From: Apostichopus japonicus | Taxonomy: Eukaryota; Echinodermata; Holothuroidea; Aspidochirotida; Stichopodidae | Direction of reading: 5' to 3' | Length of the DNA stretch: 64,000 nt | NCBI RefSeq assembly: GCF_037975245.1 | Contig: NC_092580.1 | Coordinates: forward strand, 22,180,501-22,244,500 | Part shown: one piece after another, positions 13,714 through 26,470 of the stretch | How the letters are laid out: each line of letters starts with the position of its first letter | Numbering within the stretch: position 1 is the first letter of the stretch | Notes under the pieces: generated by a model | What the model was told of the DNA's origin: nothing | Seen by the model: only the letters and a program-made list of their open reading frames with translations | Databases searched by the model: none | Made by a program: the position numbers and the translations under genes

Positions 13714-14262
13714 CTATCTAGGATGCTGACTTACTGTACAACTCCAATTAACTGGGACTTTATTTTCAGCGATACAGGTACTTCGTAGGTTTGGAGGGGA
13801 AACAATGGCCTCGACCAGAACTCCAATAATATCTCCTATATGAAGGAATCGTTTAATTCTATCACCAATTTGCCATAATCTGATGCCCTGATCATCACAA
13901 CAAAGACCAAATACAATGTACTGTGTGTCTACGATGTGTCTTCTTCCTTTATAGCCCATACGTATTAAATTTCTTACGGATACACACGTACCTCGAATAC
14001 ACAATACAAAACGGGTAAGGAATAACTCACAAACCTTTCCCCAAAACCTTCCCAAATCAAAGAGAATACTTGTTAGGCTGCGCACAAAATATGACCAAAA
14101 ATTCTTTCTTCTGAAAACACCAAGAAAGGTCCTGATCACAACAGTTCGGACGCGAATTGAGTCAAAAGAAATCAGAGCACAAAAAGAACGTTTTAGACAC
14201 TTTGGGTGGTAGCATGAGGCATGGAGGTCATTGGCCGGAGTGTTTGGACTAAGAGGACACAC
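13714..14262 (-). CDS. Unidentified 182-codon open reading frame
   Basis: This is the longest open frame outside the recognised genes. The minus-strand product begins MCPLSPNTPANDLHASC, has a basic middle and a hydrophobic C-terminal third (LWQIGDRIKRFLHIGDIIG). In DNA this AT-rich an uninterrupted 182-codon frame is unlikely by chance. Near its 3' end the sequence ACA|GTAAGT is a consensus 5' splice site, so the coding part may stop at an intron. I recognise no domain, catalytic motif or family. It could be an orphan exon, a transposon-derived frame, or a product of the locally higher GC content. Confidence 0.3.
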   Translation of the reverse strand: MCPLSPNTPANDLHASCYHPKCLKRSFCALISFDSIRVRTVVIRTFLGVFRRKNFWSYFVRSLTSILFDLGRFWGKVCELFLTRFVLCIRGTCVSVRNLIRMGYKGRRHIVDTQYIVFGLCCDDQGIRLWQIGDRIKRFLHIGDIIGVLVEAIVSPPNLRSTCIAENKVPVNWSCTVSQHPR

Positions 14263-14344
14263 AGTGTTAATAGGTTACCAGTTTACACTAGGCGAGGTAG
14301 AATGAGAGTGCTGAGATTGCGAGGAGACAGGTAAGTGAGAAGTA

Positions 14345-14347
<3 letters not shown>

Positions 14348-14375
<28 letters not shown>
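14348..14375. repeat. (AT)n microsatellite
   Basis: About 14 uninterrupted TA dinucleotides, with no coding role. Confidence 0.9.
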
Positions 14376-14379
<4 letters not shown>

Positions 14380-14780
14380 AACTAACAGATTTAGGAAGTA
14401 ATAAATATTTTGTTTACATTCTGGAATGAGCTTATTTTTATCCAGTATCGTATATAGCAAAATGTTAAAACAAAATAAGGAAGTTGCAACACAAGTGCAC
14501 AAGATGTCAAAATGCACAAGATATCAAGTGCACAAGGTGTCAAGCTGGCTAGCAATTTTCATACTCAGAAACCGTGGTATCTTCAATATCTTTAAAATTG
14601 CGGAGCCTCCTTCGAGACTGCTACACAAAATTTGAACTCTATTTAAGTGTCTCCCGATATTTTGTACAGTATGGAATATTTCTTCTTACACAAAAATGTA
14701 CACTTAGCTGAGCTCATACTTTGTGTGTTACATACTGTATATTTCAACTGGACACACAGCCAACTATCACTTTTATTTTA

Positions 14781-14890
14781 TATGGCAGAGATCTTTGTGA
14801 AGAACAACTCCCCCAAACAGCTTCCGTTTAGGAGATATCCTGGTTTAAAAGTCATGTCTGGGAGCTGCCATTTTGTAAATCTGTGATGTT
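14781..14890 (+). repeat. Dispersed repeat, copy 1 of 2
   Basis: The motifs 'cagagatc', 'ttgtgaagaacaactcc', 'aaacagct' and 'ttttgtaaatctgtgatg' occur here in order and again at 59,215-59,325, 44 kb away. Motif 'ccgtttaggagatat' also resembles the inside of the TTAA element at 38.9 kb. A possible inverted partner ('ggtatatctcccaaacag') lies near 15,206, so this may be half of a palindromic MITE. Element ends were not found. Confidence 0.5.
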
Positions 14891-15250
14891 ATAGTGCAAG
14901 TAGCATCTATACTGTTTCCTTTCTATTGGTTTTACTTATGTTTCATTGTAGAATGTCAAACTACAATGTGTTGTCATTAAAATCATTGTTGCCAGAATAT
15001 CAAAAGAGCTTTCATATTTTATATTCAGATTTACAAAACACCATCTCCATTACCGAAAATAAAAATTATATTCATTGTATGAAAATTTATCAAGAAAAAC
15101 AATTAAATTGAAGTACATTTGGATCAATGCATTTTTAATGCTTCTATACTTGATCAAGTCTTCATCCTGGTGTGTGAAGAAGAAGCTCATGAAATCTTTG
15201 ATACAGGTATATCTCCCAAACAGAGTTCTTAAGATTTATCTTAGCTGGTT

Positions 15251-18200
15251 GGGAAGTTGCTCATGACAGTTATTTCTATCACGTAGATCGATGTTCATGG
15301 TTCGGCTTGTGTCTCCTGTTAGACTAAATATTCCCCATCTATTGCAATCAGACTTTTCCTACACTGTACCCTGTAATAATAACATTCAATTGTTTATACT
15401 TTCAAAATACTGGCTATATCTACTTAGTATGGTATATAACTTTCCCTTTGTTTGCTCAAGTTCTGTAAGAAGATTCCATTTTTGGTATCATTTTGACATT
15501 TTGTATATGCAATAAATAACCTACATCTGGCTACTATCTGATATACAGTACTGTATCCCTTCAAGAAGAACGTTGGTTGTTTTTGGGGGGGGGGGGGTGG
15601 TTTTTTGTGGTTAGTCTTACAATAATTCAAAATTTCCTTCTCACACCAGTCAGGCAGATTGTCTTTGCTAATTAATCTGGCAACGACTAATTTTTCCTAA
15701 TGGAAACAAGACATATTTTAGATAACACTAAGAGAAAAAATAGTAACTAATGAAATGTGTATTGGACATTTATTGTTAAAGCATGTTATATTTGTGCATG
15801 TACCTAAGCCACACACAGTATAACTTCTTTGTTCAAGTTAGTAATTTTGTTAAGCGTTTTTCTATGGCACAGTATTGTCAGAAAATGCCTGAGTTGGAAG
15901 CAATTGCAGGTTATACTGTAGGCATATGGTAACATATGTTAAGTGTGGCTAAATGCACAGTGTGTGTAAAATGTGCTGGTTAAAATGTATTGGCTGTTGA
16001 GTGCAAGGACAAAGTTGGTGGCATTACGGTATTATGCAACCTAGCACAGGAAATAATTTAGTGTTCAAATTTTGTGTAGCAGTTGTCTTGAACTATGACT
16101 CGTGAACTTGTCTTGACTTGTGAACTTGCAAACTATGACTTGTGAACTATGAACTATGTCTTGAACTATGTAGCAGTTGTCTTTAAGGATCAGTCTGAGC
16201 TTTGTCAATGGAAAAATATTCTGAGGACAGACAGACAGCAAGGGATACTTAGACAGTGCTTCGTAAATAGTGACTGCAATTGGGTCCGTACGACGAAAAG
16301 TACAAAAACCATCACCGGAATCAAGATAATGATCGAAAAAACACGTTGAAACAAATTTAGATAGAAATTTTGTGATAGTTTACCTTCAGAATGTTAGATT
16401 GGGAAGGAGGAGAAAAAGTGGGCGGTGCCCAGTGAGGGAGGGCGCAGTGCTTCAACTTTACAAGGTGGGGTTTAGGTAAATGGGTAAGTGCGGAGACGGG
16501 TAAGAGAGGAGCAAAGTAAATGAGTAATATTGCACCCAGCTGTTTGATGCTCGCTCGATCATCTGGTGATAAAAATCCAAGAAGCGTCTTACGTTTTTAT
16601 CTATTTCAATTTGGCTTTAATATAATACTCATATATATGGGTTTGGTATTGAATTATTCAACTTACTGGCAACTAAACTTCAAGCAGCATTGCTTTAAAT
16701 TGATAAGGTTCAATAATAACATGGCATCGATGTAAGCCACTTCCTGATTGACAGCAGAGCACATCACCGCCCGACTCTGTTGTTTTTCTTCTCTTGTTTT
16801 TCGTATGTCAATTTGTCTTTCCCTTCGCATATTTGATTAATCTTCTACTTCACCATTCAAGCTATTACAGTCCTAAGTGGATACATGCCCAAAGAACATC
16901 TCGGCAGAGGAAGAACAAACAAAATGTCTCATTCCGAAACATGAATTAAAACTCGACAGAAAAATCAGATCAAAGGTATTTGTAAATATGTATTGGCAAT
17001 TAGACAATTATTACAAACATGGCAAATTGTGTTGTAAGTACTGCAGATATGAAAGTACTTGATTTGAATGGAAAGAGATATAACCAACTTTACCCGGGCA
17101 TCTGTGGCAAGTAAATAATTTACAAATTTACCAGTGCTCGAACATAATTTTCTGTGAGATCAATAGAATGAAAAAATTGAACTTTTCTCCTTTACTAAGA
17201 GCTCCTTTAATGACTTACTGAGGTACAGTAACTCAGTTCTTTCGGTTATATTGAGAAACTATGGTAACTTCAGCAGAGTTAAAATTTATGTGTATCACAT
17301 ACGGTGCTAAATCAAGTTCCTGCATTTGGCCATGAATGGTGATGATTGTGTCATAATTAATGTGGTACACACTATATGTACATTGAGGTTTATCAGAAAT
17401 CTCACCCAAAGAGCCTCAGCTGGCCATGTTGATCGCCAGTTCCCTGTTCAGGCTGTTCTGTAAATTTATCTTCATGCCTTTATTGTACTTAGTATAATGC
17501 CCGGTAGGCTTTGTTTAATTTATGTATGTGAAATGCTATACCAAAAGACACAAGAATGCTTTTAGTCTGTGGCAACCATTCACATTCAAAAAATGATTTA
17601 CTGCATCTGGCGGGTAACGGTTTACTTCTTCATGCACGGTGAGACAGATGAAAATCTCTTTCCTACTGACATACGGTAAGGGGGGGTGGGGGGAGAACTA
17701 ATTTCTAATGTGAGATCTTCAAGATGTGGTCTACTAGATACTGTATAGAGCTTAGACTGAAGAACATCATTACAGATGAAATGTTTTTATCATGTGGCAT
17801 GCTCACTGTAAGTACATTAACTCCAAGATTGCAACCATATTGCATACTGTACATCGCTATATAGGCCATCAGTGATTGTGTGTCTGACAATATTACATGT
17901 TGAGTATTGCATCCTATCCTTTATGCACAAATGTATTAAGTGTCATTTAACCACACTGCATATATACAGTATATATATTTCCCATATGTTAGGTTTTAGC
18001 ACATAAATCAAAGTTTAAATATTACAGCCCTCAAAGGCTATAGCTAAAACCGTGACATAAGAATGTGTTTTATAAAAGTACTTTCCACAATTAGGACAAC
18101 ACACATGGAAGGTATAAATATATAGGAAATAACCATAAATCAATATTTATGATGTCACTTTGGATATAGGTCTCATTTATATTTCTTTTCATGTAAAACT

Positions 18201-21200
18201 ATTTATTTATTCATATTTTTGTTAAGCAATGACCAATGTTCGGGTAACCCCCCCCCCCCACTCAGACACCCATACCAGGAAGAATCCGGTGTATAGCACC
18301 CACCTACTTTTGCCAAGTTACCTACTAAGGTAACAGTAATAATATCTACAGTAGGTTAAAAATGGACATGTAATAGGAATAACTTAAGTTAAAAATATAG
18401 CAACGATTCACACCATGTATTAAACACCGATAAATTCTGACATGTACAGTACCTTGTATCCACAAATTTAAGAAATTACTCGTACATATCAAATTATATT
18501 CGGGGTCCGTATGCAGAACTGCTGCACATCTTCTGTGCACTTATATAGCAATTTAACCATTTTCCATAGCATCCCATAGCACTTTGCATCTACCAAAACT
18601 TGAAACCCGGTGATGGATGAGAAATACGGACTTGAAGTTGAATCATATTTAGCTACAATATATTTATCAAGCAAGATAATTTTTATTCTTTAATTATTCA
18701 GCCAGTTTCACTCCATGGGTAATAATTTAGTCATGACCAGTAAGTAGCACAACACCTCATTCACAGGTTGGACAATGACGCCCAACCAAAACATATTGAG
18801 GAAACACGCAGTTTTGACGTCTGCTCGATTGCACTGCCACCGTGGAGAGAGAATTCATATAAAAGGAAAAGGTTGCTGAATGTAGCTACGTTCGTTCTCG
18901 TACCATATTTGTCACATGAGGGTGAAAACTAGGATGATGTAGTGGGGCTTGGGAAGGGGAGGGGTGTTGAGAGGGGAAGAAAGGGGAAGGGAATGGGTGA
19001 ATTCTGAATTAGGAATTTGTATGTCTATTAATCATGAAAAAAATGAGAAATTCATCTAAAAAAACTCAACTGGAGAAAAATTGTTAAGGTATGATACCAA
19101 AGAATGAATATACTGTAAAATTAATTTCAACATAAAGAACCACCACTTTCAATTATTTTCGACAATACGACAGATAAAAGACCACCCACGCTTTTGTTGA
19201 CTTATTTGGTTCATACCCAGGCAGGATGAGGCCAATATGCCAATAAAGTAATTAACATGATATTTCATCCAAACTTTTGCATAAAGAAGAAGCCGAAGGC
19301 ACTTACAGTATATGGCTGAGACGTATGGATCTTAGAAGAATTGTCTCTATGATTGACTTTCAAAACATTTTGTTTCCAACAAAAAGCAAACTTTTAAACT
19401 TTTCTGTTTTTATAAGTATGGTGGAGAACTATGTACGAGAACATGTTGAGGTGTCAATTAAGCTGAAGAATGAATAAAACAATAATATGAGCCATAATTG
19501 GGTTAGGGTGTGGGAACTGCTCGCAGAATATCGACAGAATATTAAACAAGACAGCAAAGTGGAGGAAGAGACGCTGCAAGTACTGTCATTATAAACAGAC
19601 ATCTATGGATCTTCTCTTGTTAAGGAATATCGGACAAAATTTGAATAAGCATGACACATGGATCGAATCCCAATCTCAAACTATATATAGCCTGCTGCAA
19701 AACACGTTCTTGCAAATTTCAGCAACTCCTTGGACTTTATCGTGAATCGTGGAGAGAACTTATCAAAGACCTCCACCCTTAATAGAGAAAGAATGTTGTG
19801 TGTTCTCTGCCACTTAATGTGGAAAATGAAATACAACCTAAAGGCAAATACAAGACAAGTAGCCCTTGTGGATGCTTCCATTACAACAAAATATCAACAG
19901 CTAGAGGTATAGCTAATGAGTAAGGATTTTCTATAATGTGTTCAAGAAAAGGTTTGATGATTTCCATACATTCATTTCTCTGCATTGCTACTGCAATATT
20001 AACATACCTTGACAACTCCCTAAATTGATCTTATTCTGTCCTCAGAAATGAGAGCCTCGAATTATGTTAAGTTCTTCAATGATACACGCACTGACACATA
20101 CATATGCAAAGACCTTGAACATATAAAAGACTGTATACAGCAAGGTTGTACCAATTCATCATCTCTTCATGTTCAACAAAATTCTGTCACAGAAATTCAT
20201 TTCCTTTCTTTAAACCCAAACTCCCCCACCCCCCCTCCCCTTTGTTGTATGTTTTTGAGAAAGAAGAAAGAGCTAAAAAATTAATGTGCTGTTTCTGTGT
20301 GAAATGTAGACCTATGAATGGAGAGTTTTTGAATGGCTTTAATAAGAAGTGTAAAATTTTAACTAGTTTCTTTAGTAGATAAAAAATTGATATATGACAA
20401 TTTCATTGTGATAAATTTCCACCTGGCCTTGTTACAGCAGACTCAAATAAATTCTTGATTAATGGTTCAAGGATAACAGTCCATGCTTAAATTGAAAATC
20501 TAAACTTACAAAAAGAATGAGAGTGGGAATACCCTGAATAACAAAGAGTAATGGAGTTTCCATAATGTACACTTACTATATATGGCTGAATATTCAGAAT
20601 GCAATATTTTCGGTATATATACAGCATGTATCAGGTTGTGTATGGGGATGGGACAAGTGCATATGCTATGCTCCCGGTCCCCCCCCCCCTGTCCCTCTCC
20701 CCCAAAGGTCAACAATTTCCTGGGTAGGAAACTGTCTTTCTTGCTGCGGGACACAATTTTATACATGAACTTTGTCAATCGTCACAAAACAAATTGATAC
20801 TGTTGCAAAATAAAGCACCATGCATTCTGCATCCCAGCTTAATCGTCATTCTACAAAAAATGAACCCTTCCCCTAGAATGGTGTTCAATAACTAAAAAGG
20901 TCCACATCTTCAGTAAATGCATCACCTAATATAGAAAATCCTGCATATGGGCCTCTATATGATATGATATTCTGTTCTAATGTTTCAATATTTCATAAAG
21001 GAAAATAGACTACTTTGAATTTTATGCACTTTAAGGTATATAATCAAAGTGAGAGATCTTTTCAACCCAAAATATGAAATGGATGTCAATAATTAACAAG
21101 CTTAATTATTCCTTCTCAGTTCAAGATGTTAATGTTTAAGGAGTGCACCTTTAAACCTAGATATTTACCATGTGCACTCATTGACTCTACCACTGTGGGA

Positions 21201-22849
21201 TGATAATTAAAACTTAACAAGCAAGTCTTTATACAAATATATTAGTCTATAATGTCTATTAAGCAGATTCGTAGTAAGTCTGTACTTGTAATCCTATTCT
21301 AATATGTAGTTGCCTGTATTTGTGCTTCTCCCCCACCGTCCCTCCCCCCCTTCCCTCCCCAATGGGTTGGTACTCTTACTAGTACTCAGATGTTGGAATC
21401 TAGAATGTACACTATAGTGTAAGACTAGTACATACAATACTCATAATCATTCTAAGAGCCCTGTACAGCTCATTCTTGTACTAATTCTCATACTCACAGG
21501 TGAGTTGTAATTGTACTTTTATTACAAGACGGGGTCTAAACTGCCATCAATACGACGGCAATATACTCTACAAACGTGTGGCTAGACACCTGTATCTGTC
21601 AAAATTAAAAAATCGTCCTCCTGTGCATGGAGAAATGAAACTGAAAGTGTTAATTACAGTAACAGTCAAACAATGACCAATTATGGAAGCTCATCCGATT
21701 ATCCATTGTAATTGTACTGTAGGTGAATGCACTGTAGGACAGAAACTGCGCATGCTTACATGCATCACGTATATTCACTTTCGATAACTTAGAACACAAC
21801 TTTGCATACGTGACAATGTTCATTTTATGGCCAATCAAGTGTTTGCTATAAACGTGTGTCAACTGGTAAGTCCACGAGTATACAGTAGTCTTTCCTTGTG
21901 ACAAAACACAGATCTATGCAGGTACTCTAGTTTCACAAGGCAACACTGTACACAACATATGACATACACAAAACTTCTTGAAGCTTAGCAAGATATTTAA
22001 AACTTTTTCATGAGCTGTGTTTTATCTAAATTTACCTACAGGTATTAAATATTTATGTATGTTGATCACACGTAACATTAGCTGTGTGTTCTGTTAGCTC
22101 TACACTTGGACAACCTGGTTTCATTCATGGGGATGACAGGACGGTGAACTCAGATGAACAGAGGAAGGTAATAGATTGCAGAGAAAGAACCTGATAATCC
22201 AGAGGAAAGTTTACCGTTGGTTGATGGAAGTGGAACATATTCTGAGCATACTGGTGAAATTTCAATTCAATTCCTACGTATCGTGTTCGAGATAACAACA
22301 TTTGAAGTTGACATGTTTTATACCCAAAAGTGAACTTGAAAGCTAACAGGTGTGTTGTCACAAATGCACATGTATTGATCTGTATTCAAATGTAAAATTC
22401 AAGGTTTCCTCCTTCAATACTGGGACATGTTGATAGGATTGCACTATGTCAGTCAGTACTACATTAATAGCTTCACATCTCCTTACCAAATGAAAGTTAC
22501 AACCAAAAGTCAAAATAATTAGGTGCAAAGGTACAGGGGGGAAAAAATAGCATTTCGCTTTCGATGTGAAACGTTGACCTATGATGTCACACCTGTTTGC
22601 TTCAAGTTCACTTGATATGGTGCAAGCTATGAACCTTTCAACTCTCGATAACTCAAAATCGGAATGCAGGAATTGCAAGCAAATCTCACCACGATGACTG
22701 GTATACGCTCAATCTTTCTTTAAGTCCAAACTAAACTTGCCTCCGGAGACTGGACAATCATTTTAGGATAACAAGTCAGCTTGATATGCCCTTGAGTTAA
22801 ACCAACATCAGTAAAAATACTTTTAGTATGCCCAAAACTTCCACCTGTG
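15251..22849. other. Non-coding stretch, nothing recognised
   Basis: No exon with both a convincing peptide and splice sites. Contents are AT-rich DNA, poly-C/poly-G runs (15,586; 18,249), a G-rich tract (18,940-19,000) and short repeats of 'cttgtgaactatgact' type around 16,090-16,170. Frames at 16,877 and 19,277 were inspected and not recognised. Confidence 0.4.
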
Positions 22850-23000
22850 TGTAACTATAATAAAACTCCTGGCTGAGAAAGAGACGCCTCCATACCGTGC
22901 AATATTCACAAGACGCCTGATTGATTTTATTTCGTAATAAACGAGGCGTTCTGGTCTGAACGGCCGAGACCATGTGTCTAAACTTACACCATCTTCAAAA
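22850..23000. promoter_or_regulatory. Candidate regulatory block with homeodomain-like sites
   Basis: The inverted pair ACGCCT and AGGCGT flanks TGATTGATTTTATTTCG and TAATAAACG, a composite resembling Pbx/Hox-type TGATTGAT sites. The block has no open frame and its composition differs from the flanking AT-rich DNA. This reading rests on motifs alone. Confidence 0.15.
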
Positions 23001-26000
23001 GGTGAAATCTCCCTTAAAATAGCTTCTATTAAAACTAAAAGAACCCCACCACCTCACAGCTTTCAAAACTTGACGATGTGACTAACATGATCAGAAGATG
23101 TGTGCAAAAAATTCAAACAAGTGTCCATCTCTTAACACATGACGTGATGCAAGTCAACAAATTCTACCCGGGGAATTAAAACTTTAATCGTGAGAATTTT
23201 GGCTATGAATATTGTGACAAATTTTGCAGTTATTCAACCTGCACCCTAACTGTTCATAATTCATGACAAACACCTTATACTGTCCTAACAGGGGAAATTC
23301 TTCAAAATGATCATGAGCTTTCAGTGAGGTATCAAGATCTATTAAAAGATTTAACAGACGGAGCAGAAGGTAGAACATGTGGCAGCCGCCAGATATTGTG
23401 CGGTACTCCTTATAGACTGCTGTGGAAAAATGCACTGGTGAAGGTTTCGCGATGACAAAAGCACTGCAAGAAATCCACAATAGCTAACAACTGCTTGAAA
23501 TTCCCCAACTACTGTTTGATGGCTTTTCAAGAAAAGTTCAAAAGATTTCAAAATTTATGAGCTATAGTAATGATTAGACCTGACAGGGAGGGATCATACA
23601 GGTACACAGTCAGTATCAGAGGTCAATTCATGGGTCTAGAAACTGGAGAAATATGGGATCATCTCATTTTGATCATGTAACAAAGCAAAAGTGAAGACTT
23701 CATAAAAGGAGATTTGGCGACATACTTGGCCCCCCAGTCCAACCTGGCTCTCAGCTTCCCAGGTAATGATGACAGCAATGTTAACATATAATTACATCTT
23801 GTTCCAACAATATGTTACCTTACCATTTAGCCATGTGCACTCACATACCATGTTATAGATGCATCTGGATTTATTGGCAAACTGTCATGAAAGTCAGATG
23901 TTACACATCTTGACATCATTTCTTTTAACATCTCATTTCAAACACAAGATCGAACTCCTTTGGTGTAGCTTGAAGGATAATTACTAACCCCGAGTTATTA
24001 CACTACTGTACATGCCATGGGAAGCTAATCTCCAGTAACACGAAACATTGTTTCGTTTCAACACCTTAAAACCAAGCAACAGGGCATAATTTATCCAGCA
24101 TAGCTACGCAAAATGCTATACATAGCTATACAAGCATAAAGATGCACAGCAAGTTTCCACTCTGGAACTAAAGCATTCAATCAGAGAAAAAATTCAGTCT
24201 ACAAAAGAGCTACACTAAACTGGAACACTAAATGATTCCCTTCCATTTCATGATTTTTCCCAAAATCTTGGTTTAGCAAATATACTTGAGACAAGCTGCA
24301 GAGATGCCAACCTCTTGACACAAAAAAGACTGAATATCCTAAAAAATCAGATTTTGGAGAGAAAAATCAGATTTTCACAAAAACTAGACACTACCACTGG
24401 CCCATTGGCCCCGGGCCAGTAAAATGTCAGAAATGTGTTTTACTGGTAAGAACGGGCAAGTAAAATGTTTGCTTTTGCATTAACATTTTATGAGAAAAAA
24501 CTGTAAAGCTGCCAATTCCGCTTGTTTCCCGCCCATGTAGGCTCAATGTTCAAGGTGTTTATCGGGGTTTGGGGGTTACTTGTACATGTTTCTATGCGGT
24601 TCCGCTTCCTTTAAAAATAACATCAGCATTGGGTTTGTGTGATTAGTGACTATTGTTGCTTTTGATGGAGCATCCAGATAAATGTTACAATGCTTTCACA
24701 TATAATCCATTTCAAAGGCTGCAAGTATATGCCATTAACAAATTCCTTATTAGCATTCAAACATGGTCTACATTTCAAAAATTCATACCAACAATGTTAC
24801 AGGCCTTCTTAAATTGAAACCTATTTCAATGTTCGATTTCTAGTCGGACACACATCAATGCACTTAATTTTGTCAAGGAGCAAATAAGAGAAATATCTTT
24901 TGAACCATGCTCTCGTTTTTATCAGCCAATCAGCACATGATATTCATGTTTTGCAGCTGTAAATACACTCAATGAATCTTGCCAAATTCAGTACCAGCAA
25001 TCGCCTAACGGAGAGAGCAATGAAAACATGATTTAACTGTGCGGTAAGGTAGGCTTTTCATTACCACAACTGTTACATCTCAACAAGCCTTTTTTAATGA
25101 CAAGAATGCAGAGTGTCTTCATGTTCTTTTGGGGCAACAGACTTCACATCTGTATCACTGCATCCTGAGATCAAATGAAACCACAAAATGAAGCCGTGCA
25201 TTCCGTGTAATAGTGTACTGGATAAACCAGGTAGATTATAATTAACGTATCTGTGAAAACAATACATCCTGCACACATGTTTTTCTAAAGCTGTCGGAAT
25301 GATTTATCCTGAAAACATATTCATATTAGCTTGCAAGGTTGAGAAGTCAAATGTATAGTACTGGTACCTCTGTGTAGACCACAAATTCAGATATTTATTT
25401 ATAGGGAGCTTTGATATGATAAGGGTCTTTTTGAAGTACAATCAGTGAAGCGAATCTTCAAAGCTGAAATTGACAAAAGTGGTTGATTTGTAATAACCAA
25501 AAAATTCCCCATAATTTTCACATACTGTAGTCAAACTTCAGTGTTATGCAATTCTTATTAGTGTTTACAGCACTCCATTCATATTGAATTATACATAACA
25601 GAGATATGGGTACAACTGGAATACTACAACATATCACAAATGCAAACCTACTAAACAGGAAATTGGGAAATATCTGAATAGATGTGAACAATTAATAGGA
25701 TTCAATTTAAAAATCTCCCGAACCATAGATCTCTTCTTTGAGATTATAGTGAGAGATTAAGCACAAACGGTTCAAAGCCAACATAAAATGATAAAAAAAT
25801 AACTGTATCCCTGGATATCTATAATTTTTCCATTTCTCCTATTTCACTCTTTGGAATAAAAATAATCAAAAATAAACATTGTACAACCTTTTCAAAAGTG
25901 GACTACTTTTCATTAGTACACATGATTTTTTTTTTTTGGATGGGGGGGGGCCTATTCCAGGGAGATTGACGGCGTCCTTGGAACCGTGAAAGACAGTCTG

Positions 26001-26219
26001 TCTCAAGAGGTCGTACGCAATTCTGCCTGTGTATGAACAATTTACTCCGCTACAGCCCTTGTCCAACTGATACCAATGTTGTTTTGGAATCTCCCGATTT
26101 GTTGTCACATTGTATCATTTCTTTTCCCCCCAACGTAACTGGAAATGTAACCTGGTTTTTATGCTAATTGAACAAATCTCTCCCATCAACTGCAAACTTT
26201 GTAAAGGAAAAAACGCCAA
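23001..26219. other. Non-coding stretch with a small hairpin
   Basis: No gene recognised. At about 24,416-24,448 CCAGTAAAA and TTTTACTGG form a perfect 9-bp stem around a 13-base loop, next to the GC-rich 'ggcccattggccccgggcc'. A minus-strand frame near 25,866-26,108 includes IPKQHWYQLDKGCSG, which I could not assign to a family. Confidence 0.35.
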
Positions 26220-26470
26220 AACAGGTGACGACGGCCTATCAATTCCGAGACTCATATGCATGTCAGATTAGATGACAAAGTCATTAGAACTAGCTGAGTT
26301 GCTGACAGAACCGATCTGACTGGCTGCCTCAAAGAGAAAATAAGTGGGTTTATTAGGTTAAAAATACCGCCAGACTCGTTCCTGCGTGATTAAGATGACG
26401 AGATGGCGCTCTGTGTCACCTCCACTAATTGATGTAACCCAATTGTCACTTGAAACCTGCACACCTTTAA
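26220..26470. promoter_or_regulatory. Candidate conserved non-coding block
   Basis: A complex, low-repeat segment with clustered transcription-factor-like motifs, including TCACTTGAAA (NK-type), CTAATTGATG (homeodomain-type), CATATGCATG and a TGACGAGATGGCG run. No frame stays open across it. It lies within or downstream of the plexin gene. Function is inference from motif density only. Confidence 0.18.

Noticed and set aside
13714-13770. Alternative frame 'PVSLKIKSQLIGV' as a plexin exon
   Set aside because: Exon 7 already provides this part of the plexin with perfect phase, so the resemblance is chance.
24416-24448. CCAGTAAAA/TTTTACTGG hairpin as a terminator or ncRNA
   Set aside because: Eukaryotic DNA, short stem, large loop and no conserved context; likely part of an old repeat.
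25030-25086. Possible PSI-2 exon reading SCNSCGNEK
   Set aside because: Weak acceptor, stop codon soon after and no Trp-Cys; pattern expected by chance in this length.
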